Of a stretch of 64,000 bases of DNA, positions 62,844 through 64,000 are shown in pieces. The DNA lies in the NCBI RefSeq assembly GCF_020164535.1, contig NZ_JAIQZC010000001.1, positions 124,001-188,000 on the forward strand, given 5' to 3'. The position numbers and the translations under genes were made by a program. A model generated the notes under the pieces. That model had not been told where the DNA came from. It did no database searches and was given only the letters and a program-made list of their open reading frames with translations. The stretch is from Psychroflexus montanilacus (lineage in GTDB: Bacteria > Bacteroidota > Bacteroidia > Flavobacteriales > Flavobacteriaceae). How positions within the stretch are numbered: position 1 is the first letter of the stretch; every line of letters begins with the position of its first letter.

Positions 62844-64000
62844 ATGAAGAAAAAAGAAGAATTTATTGAAGTCCTTGGGGCTAGAGTTCATAATTTAAAA
62901 GACATTGACGTAAATATTCCTAGAAACAAACTTGTGGTTATCACAGGTCTTTCAGGTTCTGGAAAATCGTCTCTTGCTTTTGATACAATTTACGCTGAAG
63001 GACAACGCAGATACATTGAAACCTTTTCTGCCTACGCCAGACAATTTTTAGGTGGTCTTGAACGTCCAGATGTAGACAAAATAGATGGCCTCTCCCCTGT
63101 GATTGCTATAGAACAAAAAACCACTTCCAAAAGTCCGAGAAGTACAGTAGGAACGATTACTGAAATTTACGATTTCCTTAGACTACTTTTTGCAAGGGTT
63201 GGAACGGCCTACAGTTATAAAACTGGTGAGAAAATGGTCAGTTTTACCGATGAACAAATCCAGGATAAAATTATAGAAGACTTCAAGGGTAAAAGAGTCA
63301 ATATTTTAGCTCCGGTAATTCGATCTAGAAAAGGACACTATAGAGAACTTTTTGAGCAAATTGCCAAACAGGGATTTCTGAAAGTTAGAATAGATGGCGA
63401 GGTAAGAGATATCGAAAAAGGTATGAAGGTGGATCGCTACAAAATCCACGACATAGAAGTTGTAGTAGATCGATTGAAAGTTGACGATGACATCAACACC
63501 AGTAAAAGACTTACTGAAAGTATAGCCACTGCTATGAAACAGGGCGATAATGTGATGATGATTTTGGAACACGACAAGAAGGAGCCCAAATTCTTCAGCA
63601 GAAACCTGATGTGTCCTACTACCGGCATCTCCTACCCCAACCCAGAACCAAATAATTTTTCATTCAATTCGCCTAAAGGAGCCTGCCCAAAATGCAATGG
63701 TCTTGGTGAAGTTTATGAGATCAACCTAGATCGAATTATTCCAGACCCTAGCCTCTCTATAAAAGGTGGTGGAATCGAGCCTCATGGCAAAGAGAAAAAA
63801 AACAACTGGGTTTTTAAACAGCTTCGAGCGATTGCAGAGCATTTTGATTTTGATTTAAAAGACCCAATTGAAGACATACCCAAAGAAGCTGTAGAAGTGA
63901 TTTTGCACGGCGGAAAAGCAAGTTTCAAAAAATATAGCGAGACTTCAAAGGTGAGTAAAACTTTCAGTTACAATTTTGAAGGGGTTGCAAAGTTTATTGA
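62844..64000 (+). CDS. uvrA: excinuclease ABC subunit A (5' part)
   Basis: The N-terminal 385 codons of UvrA, cut by the right edge. [59 protein letters not shown] is split here only to show: ABC signature-type P-loop GLSGSGKSS at about residue 33, [12 protein letters not shown], then the first zinc-binding segment, near residue 257, reading CPTTG where E. coli UvrA has CPIC, followed by CPKCNGLG at 281. With UvrB and UvrC it excises bulky lesions. It starts at ATG 62844; a TTG or upstream ATG is out of frame. Confidence 0.95.
   Translation, partial: MKKKEEFIEVLGARVHNLKDIDVNIPRNKLVVITGLSGSGKSSLAFDTIYAEGQRRYIETFSAYARQFLGGLERPDVDKIDGLSPVIAIEQKTTSKSPRSTVGTITEIYDFLRLLFARVGTAYSYKTGEKMVSFTDEQIQDKIIEDFKGKRVNILAPVIRSRKGHYRELFEQIAKQGFLKVRIDGEVRDIEKGMKVDRYKIHDIEVVVDRLKVDDDINTSKRLTESIATAMKQGDNVMMILEHDKKEPKFFSRNLMCPTTGISYPNPEPNNFSFNSPKGACPKCNGLGEVYEINLDRIIPDPSLSIKGGGIEPHGKEKKNNWVFKQLRAIAEHFDFDLKDPIEDIPKEAVEVILHGGKASFKKYSETSKVSKTFSYNFEGVAKFI

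Overview
The window comes from a low-GC member of the Bacteroidota, almost certainly the family Flavobacteriaceae. Support for this: several well-formed Bacteroidetes-type promoters (TTG, about 20 bases, TAnnTTTG); the type IX secretion regulator PorX plus a protease carrying a type IX C-terminal sorting domain; a fused LpxC-FabZ; a CarB that stops before the usual allosteric domain; TonB receptors with small lipoproteins; and several small families (DUF6146, DUF6787, DUF4258, the GNAT-like and acidic small proteins) that I recognise as flavobacterial. The genus cannot be fixed from the sequence. Nearly everything is chromosomal core; no phage, insertion sequence, CRISPR array, rRNA or tRNA was seen.

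Layout. 1-5 kb: the 5' part of a helicase, a TACO1/YebC regulator, an Lrp regulator, and an M14 carboxypeptidase divergent from an XRE regulator, separated by a cluster of matching palindromes. 5-10 kb: parE, a small membrane gene and parC, overlapping one another. 10-15 kb: ferredoxin divergent from an acyl-CoA reductase, serC, serA, rlpA and two small membrane/lipoprotein genes. 15-19 kb: a three-gene outer-membrane uptake cassette (small secreted CxxC protein, TonB receptor, lipoprotein). 19-21 kb: a CorA transporter and a divergent TruA-like enzyme. 21-28.5 kb: a complete histidine operon hisG-D-C-B-H-A-F-IE on the minus strand, preceded by an unannotated leader peptide with three consecutive His codons and a terminator hairpin.

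28.5-39.5 kb (minus strand): SPFH protein, a VWA-like membrane protein, fabG, sucD, an NTF2-like protein, a second LpxD-like acyltransferase, efp, lpxA, lpxC-fabZ, lpxD and an HD phosphohydrolase; this is the lipid A/fatty acid block. 39.5-45 kb (plus strand): porX, tsaE, alanine dehydrogenase, small proteins and an MltF-like transglycosylase. 45-54 kb: a lipoprotein, a FecA-like TonB receptor with a clear promoter, a type IX secreted trypsin-like protease, and clpB. 54-64 kb: gamma carbonic anhydrase, carB, rpmH, a TPR membrane protein, a response regulator paired with a kinase-like protein that seems to lack an ATP site, a thioredoxin-fold protein with a lost cysteine, a decayed TauE/SafE permease pseudogene, an MltD-like transglycosylase, an alpha/beta hydrolase, a GNAT-like protein and the start of uvrA.

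The most interesting non-coding signals are the his leader/attenuator (28345-28480), six copies of a WWTAC-N4-GTAWW palindrome around the XRE gene (4032-4334), a perfect palindrome at the predicted start of transcription of the FecA-like receptor, and a long branched hairpin after the uptake cassette (18748-18825). I did not find an evidently new multi-gene defence or biosynthetic system; the best candidates for something undescribed are the phosphotransfer-like pair at 58133-59472 and the XRE/carboxypeptidase regulatory unit.
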